Below, in pieces: positions 9,775-58,526 of a stretch of 64,000 nucleotides of DNA. How positions within the stretch are numbered: the stretch's first letter is position 1; the number at the start of each line of letters is the position of its first letter. Location of the stretch: NCBI RefSeq assembly GCF_040436345.1, contig NC_133234.1, positions 7,750,446 through 7,814,445 of the forward strand. The letters run 5' to 3'. This DNA is from Pagrus major (Eukaryota > Chordata > Actinopteri > Spariformes > Sparidae). The notes under the pieces are model-generated. The model was not told the DNA's origin. It saw only the letters and a program-made list of their open reading frames with translations, and searched no databases. Position numbers and translations under genes: made by a program.

Positions 9775-11970
9775 ACAGATATAGAATTTTCTTTATTTGA
9801 GTGTCTCTCAGTCACCGTGTCCAGTTCTTGCAGCAGTTACATGTGTGTGCGAGGAATGACTGACCGGGTCAGGACAAGTTTCTTCTGATTATGACCCCGT
9901 GTCCGGATCCAGCAATATAAGAAGAACAACTTGCACAAATCAACTTTGAGGTTTCACCATTTGTCTCTTACATACAAACTGTACATATATACTTTTACAT
10001 ACATCATCAACATGTGGAAAAAAATCCTATCAAACTGTGATACCCAGCTCGGACGGCATGCTGAATGCAAGTACTGATTCAGTACACAAACATACGCTAC
10101 ATACGCACGCGCACAACACACGTGCATACAAACAGGAACACACACACACTTTTTTTTTTTAATCCGCAATAACACATTTTACACAAACACACCTAGACTG
10201 AACTCCCCCCCACCCACTCCCATTTCTCGGGCACATACACGTGCACACACACGTACAAACACACTGAATTAGAGCAACATGCGGCCGACGGTTAACACTG
10301 CAGGATCGAGCATCTGACCCATTACATATGGAAGACTATTGCTGCCATGCACGAAAAACAGATCAGTATCATGGTATAGAGTAAAAAAGTTAAGTGTTAT
10401 AACAAGATGTGTTCACGTTTTAACAAATATTCTCATTTATATTTTCACCAATACAAATTATCATGTTGTAATCTGAAACATTTTGTTATAACATGTTATT
10501 ACGTTATATCATGCCAGGTTATACGTTACCACATAAATAGCATATTGCTATAACCAGAAAAATGTCTTGTTATAATGTGAGTAGTTTGTATGAAGGGTCA
10601 AAATATCTTGTTGTAACATGAAAAACATCTTTTCATAACAATTAACTTTTCAAGTTATAACCTGATACTTATTTGTTTTTCCTCATTCTGGTGTGGCAGC
10701 AATAGGCTTCCATAATTATACACACACACACACACACTTTACTGAGAATTATGCTCTCCTCTTTTGTTTCATTTTTCTTTTCGCTGTTTACCTGAAACAG
10801 CATCACGACAACGTATCTTGAACATGGAGAATATGCCCCCATAACGCAAAAGAATAGATAAAAAGTAGCCAGATTACAGTTAAATTACAGGGATAAAATA
10901 ATAATAATTCATTTAGCCGCCATAGCAGCAGCTTTATGAAAGTTATCAACACTATTTTGCCTTTTGTGTACAAATAACATGATTGACGGCACAATGTAAC
11001 ACGGACGAACAATGTGACAGTTTAGGGAGAATGCAAAACTGTAAACAAACATTTTAATTACAGTATGTATAAAAATATAATATTCACTGTGTACTTTATT
11101 TCCCCCCTGTGACTGTTGGAAGCAGCATGACAGGCAGAAAATAACAGATCCTTTGCGTACTCGTCCTCGGTCTCCTAAAAGTATCTGACAACTACGACTC
11201 ACAAGTAATGAATGGAATTGACTGTCTCTCTATACAAAGTTCGTAATACCATTTGTCAGGTGTTTTTTTTTTTTTTTCTTTCCACTCTTTGCATTCTGAG
11301 CAAAAATGCATAATAAGACAACTTCCATCCTTGATATATTTGGTCATTTGGAGGAGTGTGGGTGTGGGACGGACAAGTGTGCTTGTGTCAAGAAAGTTGC
11401 CAGTTTAGCAAACTTTATTCGCTGCCACTCTCTTCTTAGCGCCTTCAGGTGTTACTAAATGCAGCTGTGCTAGCATGAAACAGGATGTTGGTAAAGAACA
11501 GCATTTGTGACGAAGTAAACCTTCCGCAGGTAAACTAAGGTTTAAAGAAACCTCCTGTAAAAAGAGAAAAATGTCGGGAGCACAGACTTATTCTGCAGTC
11601 ATTTCTTTCTTATGGAAGATAACCACAGCTGCTTTCTTCTTCATTTCCTGAATTCAAGTGAAAAACTTTTGCAATATCTCCTTCAGGGGCCCATACAAAT
11701 CTCCCTTCCAAATTTCTTGCATTTTGTTTGGTTCTTGCCCTTTGTCTTTGCACCATCCTGCACAGCAGACAGTTCTCTCTTGCATGTCGTACACTGGAGC
11801 TAGTATTAGTATGTGGTAAGAGCGGTTCCATGTTAGAGTGAGAGTTGCGACTAAAAGGGTGATTCAGGTAGGCTTGTGTTTCTGTTTCCATGCCTCTCTC
11901 ATCACTCCCATGCAACTACTGTAATCCTTGCATCGTAGCTCGTCTCCTCCTGCAGGTTGATGGGAGAGAG
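9775..11970 (-). other. usp22: usp22 3' UTR with poly(A) signal
   Basis: The region downstream of the usp22 stop is non-coding. A canonical AATAAA on the minus strand (9792-9797) is a plausible end of the transcript and would give a 3' UTR of about 2.2 kb; the human transcript also has a 3' UTR of several kilobases. A CA-rich tract around 10120-10260 and an 8-unit CA run near 10720 would be transcribed as TG repeats. Another AATAAA lies at about 11412 and could give a shorter form. Confidence 0.55.
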
Positions 11971-30399
<18,429 letters not shown>

Positions 30400-30960
30400 G
30401 GTAGTCACAGCATCCGGGCTTAACTGTCCTCTGAGCGAAGAAACCTTTTCAAATCCCTCAACGCAGACCCAGTCCCCGAACTGGCTGGCTGGTTAGCTTG
30501 CCAGGTTCGTTATCCACCGATCGCTGCGCTCCGGCTAACTGGACATGTCCTGGTTGCAGTAACGGAGACACGCGCAGCAGCGAACATCAAGACGATGTGT
30601 CCAGCATTCCTCGGTTTGACATGAAATATTGTGCATGCATGTAAATCCAGAATAGCGCCGCGTGCTGTTCTTTACAATTCGCTAAATTACATGTTAGCAA
30701 GCTGGCTAAAGTTGGTTAGCACTGGAATTTCAACAGTAGCTTACACGGTGAGTGTCGTCAAGACCCACCTTATTCAAAACGACGGACCAATGAGGGGCGA
30801 GTGCTGCGCATGATTGGCGGGTGCCCACGTTCTTTACCCGGTTATGTCCCGCCTCTTTGAAGCGGGTGCTGCGTCGTGATTGGTGCCATTTTCCTGCAAA
30901 CTACATCCGCCTAAATAAGGACGTTCATTGGCTTAGGCATACATCAGCTTCATTGTATCA
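30400..30960 (-). promoter_or_regulatory. usp22: usp22 5' UTR and promoter with four CCAAT boxes
   Basis: Sequence upstream of the usp22 ATG, moderately CpG-rich from about 30420 to 30890. Four CCAAT boxes (sites for NF-Y) fall within 145 bp: CCAAT at 30787-30791 on the plus strand and ATTGG at 30813-30817, 30879-30883 and 30927-30931. There is no clear TATA box. The layout suits a CpG-type housekeeping promoter; the start site cannot be read from sequence alone. Confidence 0.55.
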
Positions 30961-31429
30961 GCCAAGAATGTTACAATGTGACAACCAAGTGGATGGAGAT
31001 TCAAATCCACCCTACAGTTACAGTACAAATGGATGAGTGTCTTTTCACAAAGGCATGAAACCCAGGACTATATTCTTAAACAATTTATTATTAACAGATC
31101 CACAATCGCAAAGCTCAAGCTCCCAAAATGACATGACAGTTTGGTTTCATCTGTTGACTTCACCTCTTGTAATAACAAGCTGTCAAAACGGTTTTTCTAT
31201 ACAGTGCTCTAGCGACCTCTAGTGGATCCGACCTAAAAAAACAAAAAAAGAAAAGGGAAAAAAAACAAAAAACAAGAAAACAAAACAGTGCACCAGATTG
31301 TGAACGACTCCTCCATTGTGCCGAGTTGGGTCAAGGGCATGTCCAGATACAGATTTGTACAGATTTGATATTGATGATATCTACATTCTAACCAAAAGGA
31401 GTGCGAGGGAAACGATCATTGCAGTCTTT

Positions 31430-31871
31430 ACAAATGTAGAACATATCAGGTTTATTCCTCGCCATAGATGTTTTCTCATATGTAATGCCCTCTTGTTACG
31501 GCCATCATGCAGCAGAACCAAAACAAACAGTGAGATTATTCACACACGTTTGGAACAAATAAGTCCAGTTTTTATTATTGTGGTTTCTGTTAATGTAGCA
31601 GTGGCGCTCCAACCTGAACATTGATAAATAAAACACTGACAAAATTGTTATCATTTTTTCCTTTTCTGTAAGGATGTTTTGCTATCCTTAAGACACTGTG
31701 AAGAAAGAATAACCAAATTTATCATCATTCCACACAATTAGATTTTCCTTGACCAATGTCCTTATGCAATAGAATGTTTGTTTGTTTGTTTTTCCTCTTT
31801 TAAAAAAATCCAACTCATCCTGGGAAGAACGTGTTGGGTGGCTGCAGCGTTCTCTCCCTGTCCAAGGCCCC
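31430..31871 (-). other. cops3: cops3 3' UTR
   Basis: Non-coding sequence after the cops3 stop. Minus-strand AATAAA signals lie at 31571-31576 and 31451-31456, giving 3' UTRs of roughly 320 or 440 nt; a third lies at 31084-31089. Which is used cannot be told from sequence. Confidence 0.5.
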
Positions 31872-50330
<18,459 letters not shown>

Positions 50331-50680
50331 GGACACTCCCATCTATGAGCCCAGCATCATTACCGCCAACTTGTGTGTGTGTAGGCTCAGAGGACATCTT
50401 GGGATGTCAGAATTCATTATTTGAAAAGGAGGAAGGTAAAAAAAAAAGAGGCTAGTGATCAGCCAAATTCACAATAACATACAGGTCGGATACACAAAGC
50501 AGACACTTGATGCACTCTGTTGGGAGAGAACATTCACTTGTTTGACCACAAGAGGGCACTCTGAGACTGAAGGTGAAGATGTTTACAACCACATCTCCAC
50601 CAGTTTCACTACACAGCTGTGACAACGGAACAGTTGACCAGGAGGACAAAATAAAGAGCAGGTTGAACTTGTTGTCAGCT
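50331..50680 (+). terminator. nt5m: nt5m 3' UTR and poly(A) signal
   Basis: AATAAA at 50650-50655, 320 nt after the TGA stop, is followed by GT-rich TTGAACTTGTTGTCAGC. Together these form a standard vertebrate cleavage and polyadenylation signal. Confidence 0.7.
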
Positions 50681-51011
50681 GCTCTGCGTCTGCATACTAC
50701 ATGTTTTTGTGGTTCTTATTGAGGACAATTTTTGTTTCTTTGGAGCCACTTTATCTGTGTTTTCTTCACAAAGGTCTTATCAGTAGTTGACATTATTGTG
50801 TAGCATTAATGAGTCACGGGACTGTAATTCACTCACAACAACAGGGCACTCCACTAAACATTTCACTCACATTTACAAAAAGAATAGCCTCCACCAGTCA
50901 TTGGCACTGGCGACTATGTGCAATACATAAACACAGGAGAGTGACCCGGAAGTACAAACACTTGAACTGTTATGTCAGGTTATTGTTTTACTTGGGTCAC
51001 TGAGTAGTAAG

Positions 51012-51230
51012 TTAAAGGGTAACTCCACTAATTGTACACATTAAAGTGTGTTTACAGAACTTGGGGAGTACTACTAAAAAAGTAGTTTTTTGGAGGCAAT
51101 TTATCAGATTACATGCAGCTTCCTCTGGAGCCACAAAAGACTTTATACTACTGTTTCACATATTCAGTAGTACTCCTCAAGACCTGTAAACACACTTTAA
51201 TATTGTAAAATTGTTGGAGTTGCCCTTTAA
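51012..51230. mobile_element. 211-bp hairpin MITE with TTAA duplication
   Basis: TTAA at 51012-51015 and 51227-51230 flank a unit whose arms are imperfect inverted repeats of about 65 bp: AGGGTAACTCCACTAATTGT at the left against the reverse complement of the right end GTTGGAGTTGCCCT. They share AAAGTGTGTTTACAG and GGAGTACTACT. It is non-coding. Confidence 0.85.
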
Positions 51231-54200
51231 ATATAAATGCACAGTGATATCTCTTTAAGGTTTTTAAAGAGCCGGTATGGTTACGTTGGTGCTTTTTTGC
51301 CGTACTTATTTCCTCTGTTTCACACTGATCTATGCATCTTAACTATTACACCAATGAAAAAAAATTCTTAGAATTGCACACATACATATGCATGTTGCCA
51401 AAGCCATCACTAGTGCTGAATATATTAGATGACATTCACTGAGAAATGTGTGCTGAATGTGTTTAAAGTATAAAAGGAAGAAAAGATATTAAGATAGTTT
51501 AAAAAAAAAGGAAAGAATATACTAAACTTCAAAAGAGATGATTTAGGCTATTAGAGACTTCCTGTTTTTATATGCTCTACTTTCACACAGCCAGTCAGAC
51601 GGCATATTGTATCAATTTCCGGTTGAATCTTGTGCACACTGCCGATTGTAAACACACTAAAATGAGAAAGTTACATTACCTCAATACGTCAAAACCAACG
51701 CACAGCACTAGCATCTGTTTTAATACAAAAAACTCTTGACCGCATTTGTTTGAATAGTGGTCATGATCTATACCACTTCCGAGTAGATCTGCATCATTTC
51801 TGATGAAACAAACTATGAACAGTACAGTTATAACTGTTGTTTACTTTAATTTCTCTTCTTAGTGTGTTTACATAAGCACATTGCATCAGATAAAAAATAA
51901 ACTCCTGACTGGCAGAGTACCTCCACAACACAATAAAATTTACTTGCATTTATTGTAGTGTGTCATTTGTGAATTAAACGCATAGATTTTTTTTACCAAA
52001 TTGAAAAGACCATATGAAGTATATCCACATCTGATGTTGTTGAGTCATATGAGCCAGCTGCATTTGTCTGTTTCACAAAACTCTTCATCACTGTGTTATG
52101 TCTGAGGTGTATTTAAGCAAACGAACATTTAAGAAAACAGCTTTCCGTCAGGATTTCCATTTTTCCTTAAGTATGTTCAAATCCATTGTGGATATTTCTG
52201 TCAGGCCAGTGACAAATTTGCCTGTTGCTGCTAATGTGTTATGGAAAAGAAGGTGGTGGGTGCTGAACATGTGTTATGACAGTCGTACCGAGCGCTGAGT
52301 GCTGTGCATGTTATTCAAACATATATCTGTTTTTTAGATTCTGTGTTTTATTCCACCTCTCTTAAAATGCGCACAATGAAAAGAATTATAGGAGGGCTGT
52401 GGAAATTTTAATGGTTCTCTCTCTGGTGCAATTAAAGGTGCATTTCATTTTCTTTGTTTGTTTAGTTTTTGTACTTTGTTTGTTGAGGCACACACTGCCA
52501 AAAGCTCACAAATAGCTTTTGACAGAAGTTTGGACAACTTGTCATCTGCTAACAGTTTAACATTCTGGCAAACTGTTTAACTAAACATGATGAACTTGCT
52601 TTATTGTGATCTTTGTTGTAATTTCCTCTCTCTACTGATCATATCAGTTAAGAACACATACCACATGTAAACATTAGTCTAGACTGCATTTTGCCATCAG
52701 TCCATTGTATCATGCCAGAAAAGACTTAATGCATGAGAAACTGCTGTTATCAAATGTCAAAATCTGTCTCCTTATAGCCATAAATCATTTCATTTAAGTA
52801 TTGATTTTTGTTGTACGTTCTGACTGCCTTCTCTCTCTACGGTACTTATAACAGAATGAAAATGTGAGGCTGTATTTATCTATTATTTATTTCCCTTTTT
52901 TAAAACCCTTGGTTGTCCCTCATTTATAATCATGTCAAGTAAAGAGAAAGAACATTTACAAGAGGACATAAATACTGTTCATGAAAGAAACAAGATATAA
53001 AAACACATCAATTAAAACAGGTACAAACAGAGAGAATATGATTGAACAAGGATTTAAATTCACTGAGGGGTACCACAGAATCTATTTTTAAGGTGCCTTG
53101 TAGAGGTCTCCCAAGACAAGTTGTCACTCCGTCATGGGGCTAACACACTGAGAAACACCAACACAGTATCACAGTAGTTTGTCAAATACTAATTACATTT
53201 AATCAGCAGGATTCGTGGACATGGGATCAAATTGTCTACTTTTTGCATGGCACTCAACACGAGTTTTTAAATGAACAGTTTGTGTCAATGTACACAAATC
53301 TTAACGATTGCATTTCGTCAGTATTTCACAAAGATGTTTTAATATGAACTGACCAATCATGATCTTTCCCCTAACCATAACAGAAGTGAATCCCATGAGA
53401 GAACATTATTGATCAAATACGAAACTTGATTGAACAGCAGGTTTCAGAGAAAAAAAATTAAACTCACAGAGGTCCAGTTAGACAAAACTTCCTTAAGCAA
53501 AGGTCCAGAACATCATAGTTTCTAATTGCATAATGATTCAGTGCCATATAACATATTATATAAAACTGAACTGCCCATGGGCAATATATACATTTAAGAT
53601 ATACTGTACATTCATAAAAGTTCTTTACACTGTCTATTTGATATGATCAGCTGAGTAGCATTACGTGAGTGATTTACAACGCATGCAACTGGTCTGTGAG
53701 TCTTCTTGGTCGCTAAAGACTAGAAAGCTGCGCCGGTTAAAATTCTCTGTCAGTAATAATTCTCATCATCAGTTATGGATTGGGGTCCGGATAGATCCAG
53801 ATCCCAACAGCGGCCCGCCTAGTAGTGATCTGAGTGGGGATGTGAGGGATAGAAGGATAACAAAGTGGACGCATTTTGGTCATTTTGGTGTGAACAGGAA
53901 AGATAGTTGTGCTGAGAGCACAATAAACACTGATCCTGTAGATTATACTTGGTGACAATTTGACGAACTGCTGTGATACTATGCTGGAAACACATTCTCA
54001 TTCACACATGTGGGCAGCATATAGAGTTTCACTTCACACTGAACTGTAGGAGGCAACAGGAGATCACAAAGGAAGCTCAGAAGGAAGTTTGAATACGAAG
54101 GAAAAACGGGGCCAAGAAACATCTTTCAGTCAATATTTAGATACAAAGCTTTACATGCATGACTGCATCTTTGTCATATTTTCTTTCTTCGGCATACAGC

Positions 54201-57200
54201 CCTCAATTTGCAGCCGCTTTATGACTTTCAAAGTCATCGCCATTGCTTCCTCTCCGTACTTCCGACCATCACTAACTACCTGGTCAACTGGGTCCGCTGC
54301 CTCGTATAAATGCTGGAAGCCTCTGTGGTGGAACTCATCGGAAGTGCTTTCCGTTCCATGTGACCGGCCAACTGACAGCCACGTTGTTGTTAAAATGGAG
54401 ATACATAAAAAGCAAAAAGCCAATCAACCGTTGCACAAACACTGCATGTGTGTCACTTGTATGTCAGCCATTTTTGTCAATGAATGTCTCATGTTTGTGG
54501 TGCGGATAATCATTTTTCACTGAAAAATTGTGAAACCTCGATGCAGAAATGATTGATTTAATAAAGAATTCTAAATGTTTAATCACGTTCAACTGTTTTG
54601 TCTTCCTTCCATTTCAATTTCTCAAAGTCTCCTCACATGAACCACAACATCACCCTTTGCCTCGCCATACCGTGGTGTGCAGCAGATGGTGTGCGGCTGC
54701 CAGTTGTCTACAGTCATTATCCATAATGGTTTTGTCAACATGTCAGTATGTGTGGAGAGAGAGGTTAGATAATCTTTCATCAGCCTCACACAGCTCTTGG
54801 TCTTCGGTTCTTTTCAGATCTTCTATTCATTTCTTTGTCCTCAGAAACTACACTCAGATCTTCACCTCAACATGTACCTGAGGTCCGCTGTGCTGCTCAG
54901 TCGAGCTTCATCTCCTGGGTGTAATTTTAGAGTTGCGTTTATTGAATGGAACAAAACCTTGCCAGCATGTCATTCATAAATTGTTAACGTAAGCCTTTGC
55001 AGCAGGGTTCTGAGGGGCTGGTGCCTATCCCAGAATGCATTGGCAAAGAACAGAGTGATGCTTTAAATGGTCTCTGAACAGGTGGACGGGACAAAGGTCT
55101 TTAAAAAAAGGTAGTTCATTGTTGTATGTTCCCACTGCGAGCCACATGGCGTATTACCCGTTTGCTAGCAAAGGCTGTTTCGCACTTTGAGGTAAATACA
55201 TCCAGAAAACCTGATTAATGCAGCTGAATCCACAGTATTGTTTTTGTAGTTTTTTCCGATCATACTTGGGACATTTTAATGGCTGTAATTTATGTACATT
55301 TTGCACCTGCCAAAACGAATGTTTCCGAAGCATTATCAGATGGAAATAGTTGGGAAGTTAAAAATCTGTTTGGCAGAATTATGTCTTTGGCTCAGTTTTC
55401 TCTGCATATCTGTTTGGCTCAGATACTGAGCACATGATCACACTTCTGATGACTTGCTACCCACAGCCTGAAAAAGTTTCCATTCTGTCTGACTGTGAAT
55501 GCATACAAGCTCCACTCAAACCAGAAACATCTTGCTGTATGACGACAATGTTAGCCAAGAACCAATCATGATGAATTTTACTGCCTGTATTCTGTTCTCA
55601 ATGTTGTAATCGCAGGCGTTTAGCAAATTTAGGCCAGGTCCACACGTACATCGTTATTTTTGGTAATGATTTCCATCCTTACAAGCGTTTTAGCACCATT
55701 TTAAAAATAATCTCCATCCACACTAAGACAATTCCCATTCACATAGACTGGGCATGCATGTGCCGGTTAAACAGGAATTGTATTAGATTGTTTAGCCTGT
55801 GGCTGGTTGCTTGGTTCTGAAAAATACAAAGCACAAGGTGGGGAAATAGGATTTCACTTCACAGAATCCATCTGGATAATGCTGTTTTTAATGAAAACAT
55901 TGGCACTGTTGTTCAACAGTTGTTGTTGTCTCTCCTTTGGTTGGTTTTTGTCTTTCTAAAAATAAACAATGTAAAATCCATTCCTTCAATGTACAAAATC
56001 AAATACTCCACAATATCATAAGAGTCAACATATCATTTTCACATTTGCAAATCATGCACTTCTAAGACCTAGTTAGGAAGCGGACATGGGTGTCTTCTGC
56101 CCGTCCTGACAGAAACATTGAAAACATTGAGTTTCTTCACTCAGGATGGCGTTTTCCAAAATGTCCATTTTCAGTGACCTAAAATGAAAATTACGTTACA
56201 TTAAAGGGGCTCTGTGAAACTTCTTTGTTGTGCTGGAAGCCGGCTATTAGTTTATGTTAGCGGACTCCATTTCTAAACATTAGTCCACTGTGCACTGAGC
56301 CGAGGCACTCTTGAACGTGCATAAAGTTGAAACTTCTGACAACTTAAATTTCCATGTGAAGATATTCTAAAAAGCGAAACATTTTGAAAATGTTAGCGAT
56401 TGACCTAAAAGTAAAAAAAAAAAAAAGAATTTAGTGTTTTGCCTATTGTCCAAATAGTACCGTTTGCATGTGCTATTCAGTTTGAACAAGCAAGTAAATA
56501 CAAAGAGGGAATTCTGTGCTAAAACAACCTGCAACTTGGATCTCTTATTGCCAGTATGAACAGGAGAAATGCTCAGGAAGAGTTGTTCCAATATACATAT
56601 GGGCAATATAGCTTAAAGACAGACTGGAAAAAAATGTGAACCGATTTTTAAAGTGAATAGTGTTCAAATGCCTGAACTTTGCATCAGTCTGCATTTTGTT
56701 GGCTGTGAACCAAGTCAGATTGACGCCACTTTTCCTCTGCAAATATTGATCCTGAGGTAGGAAACTTGATGATGTGCACTCAAAGTGTAGGCACAGTGAG
56801 CATAGTGGAGGTGTTTAGAGTGTAAGGAGGTGGAACTGAACCGAGAGGCTTGAAGGAAGCGTATGTGTGCTGGCCTATTTTATTTCAAACAGGTACGGTA
56901 TAATGGCACAGGACCAAAAAGGGAAAGCAAAGCCCCGTTTGGACATGATTTGTCTTTAGGACAGTGTGAGTAACAGCGTTTGTAATCTGAATTGTTAATA
57001 GGATGACAAATCTGGGTGATTGCGAAACGAGTCTGCTTCGCATGCCGTCATCGCGCCAAAAATATACCAATCCTCATGTAACTTCACAGTCAATAACAAG
57101 ATGTTAGGCCTTCAAAAGCAAGAAAATGACACTGAAATTGGGGACAAAGGGGAAATTGGTCAGGATTAGATTTTCTTGAGGCCTTTTTTGTATTGAACAT

Positions 57201-58250
57201 TTTCCTTGAGGCACTGTAGCTTTTGAATGGAACCAAAATAACATGCTCATGTAATGACATTACCTCATTTTCATCCGTAAAACAAAATCGTGGCCATCAA
57301 GTGAAAATGAAATACTATGGAGTGTGTGTGTATGGTCACATGTCCCGTTGTGTTTGTATGTAAATTAAAAAGTTGTCAGTCATCACCTAGACACCCACAC
57401 AGTGACTCACTTCCACCCATAACACCAGCTGAGTATAAATCAATAATCTGTTTGGTCTCTCACTCTGTGGCTCTACAGTCAGACCCACAGACAGCCACAT
57501 TTCTTCTGTATATGTCATTTTACCTGCAGGCAAAACAGCGTGTCGTGCTGTTGGACTCGTATAGGTGGTGCTTGGCTTCTCTGCATCAAACAGAAAAAAA
57601 AGAGACAGCCATCTGTCCATCCCTTTGGTCGTTATTTTCTTCAGAGTTACATGAATACTGTCTGGCGCTATATCCCTGGTTGCTGTTGCTTTTGCCAAGA
57701 CTTGGCTGACTTCAGTTTTTTAAAAATTAAATGTATTCTTTTGGCCAAAGTCACCAATTACAGTTACTGTGTGCAATTATCCAACAGTCTTAAATTAAAA
57801 GGATTCCAGGTTATTCATATCTGGATTGAGATGCATCTATATCTAATAAAGGAGCATCATGCAACACTGTTTCTGTATGTGCTAACCAGACCTATGAAAT
57901 CCTTCCTAGTAGCTCTTCATACTGAAGAAATTCATTCAGACTAAATATAATAAATGGAATACAATTTTTGACACCTTGGGGGCAGCAGAAAGCCTAAACA
58001 CATAATTCGGACTGAAGTTGACATAGCAAACTTGTTAGCAAATAGTTCCATATTTAAACTTTCAGCTGAAACACATTCTCATACCTAAATTACTGAATAG
58101 GTCCATTGCCAATGACTCTTTAAACAACATATATGAACATGAAAGCTACAACATATGACAGTTGGAGAGTGCAAGTGACAGGTGCTCTGGACTGTACCTT
58201 CGTTGTAACATGGTCAACGTTGTGAAACGGTCTTGTTTGGTTAGACTTAT
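51231..58250. other. Intergenic region, no gene recognised
   Basis: AT-rich sequence. Noted within it: TTAAAGGGGCTCTGTGAAAC near 56200 and GGCCAGGTCCACACGTACAT near 55632, which look like termini of common fish repeats, and an exon-like open stretch on the minus strand at 54190-54380. The other open frames (53665-53955, 57317-57709) have no recognisable similarity and lack splice or translation-start support. Confidence 0.5.
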
Positions 58251-58256
58251 GCACAT

Positions 58257-58526
58257 GGTTAGGTTTTCATTATTGAAACCACTTGGTTAGGTTGAGCCAA
58301 CAAAAGTCCTTGGTAAGGTTCCAATTCAATTACTTGTTTAAGTTTAGCTAGCCAAACTACTTGGTTAGGTTTAGGCAACAAGATTACTTGGTTAGGTTTA
58401 GCTAGCAAAACTACTTGGTTAGGTTTAGGCAACAAGAGTACTTGTCTAGGTTTAGCTAGCCAAACTATTTGGTTAGGGAGAAGCAACAAAACTACTTGGT
58501 CAGGTTTAGGCAACAGAACTAATGGG
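58257..58526. repeat. 27-bp minisatellite, about 10 units
   Basis: Tandem units of 27 bp on the pattern GGTTAGGTTTAGGCAACAAG plus 7 more bases. Two alternating variants occur, one with GGCAACAAG and one with CTAGCCAAAC, so adjacent pairs form a 54-bp higher-order unit. Because 27 is divisible by three, the minus strand stays open with a 9-residue periodic frame (58259-58513). That is a repeat property and not evidence of a gene. Confidence 0.9.

Noticed and set aside
54151-54423. Secreted 90-residue peptide on the minus strand
   Set aside because: The hydrophobic leader appears to start with Met, but the codon at 54421-54423 is TTG and a stop lies just upstream. The leader looks like an intron pyrimidine tract. 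It is kept only as a possible exon in the findings.
58259-58513. Minus-strand repeat protein of 84 residues
   Set aside because: It is explained by the 27-bp minisatellite, whose period is divisible by three.
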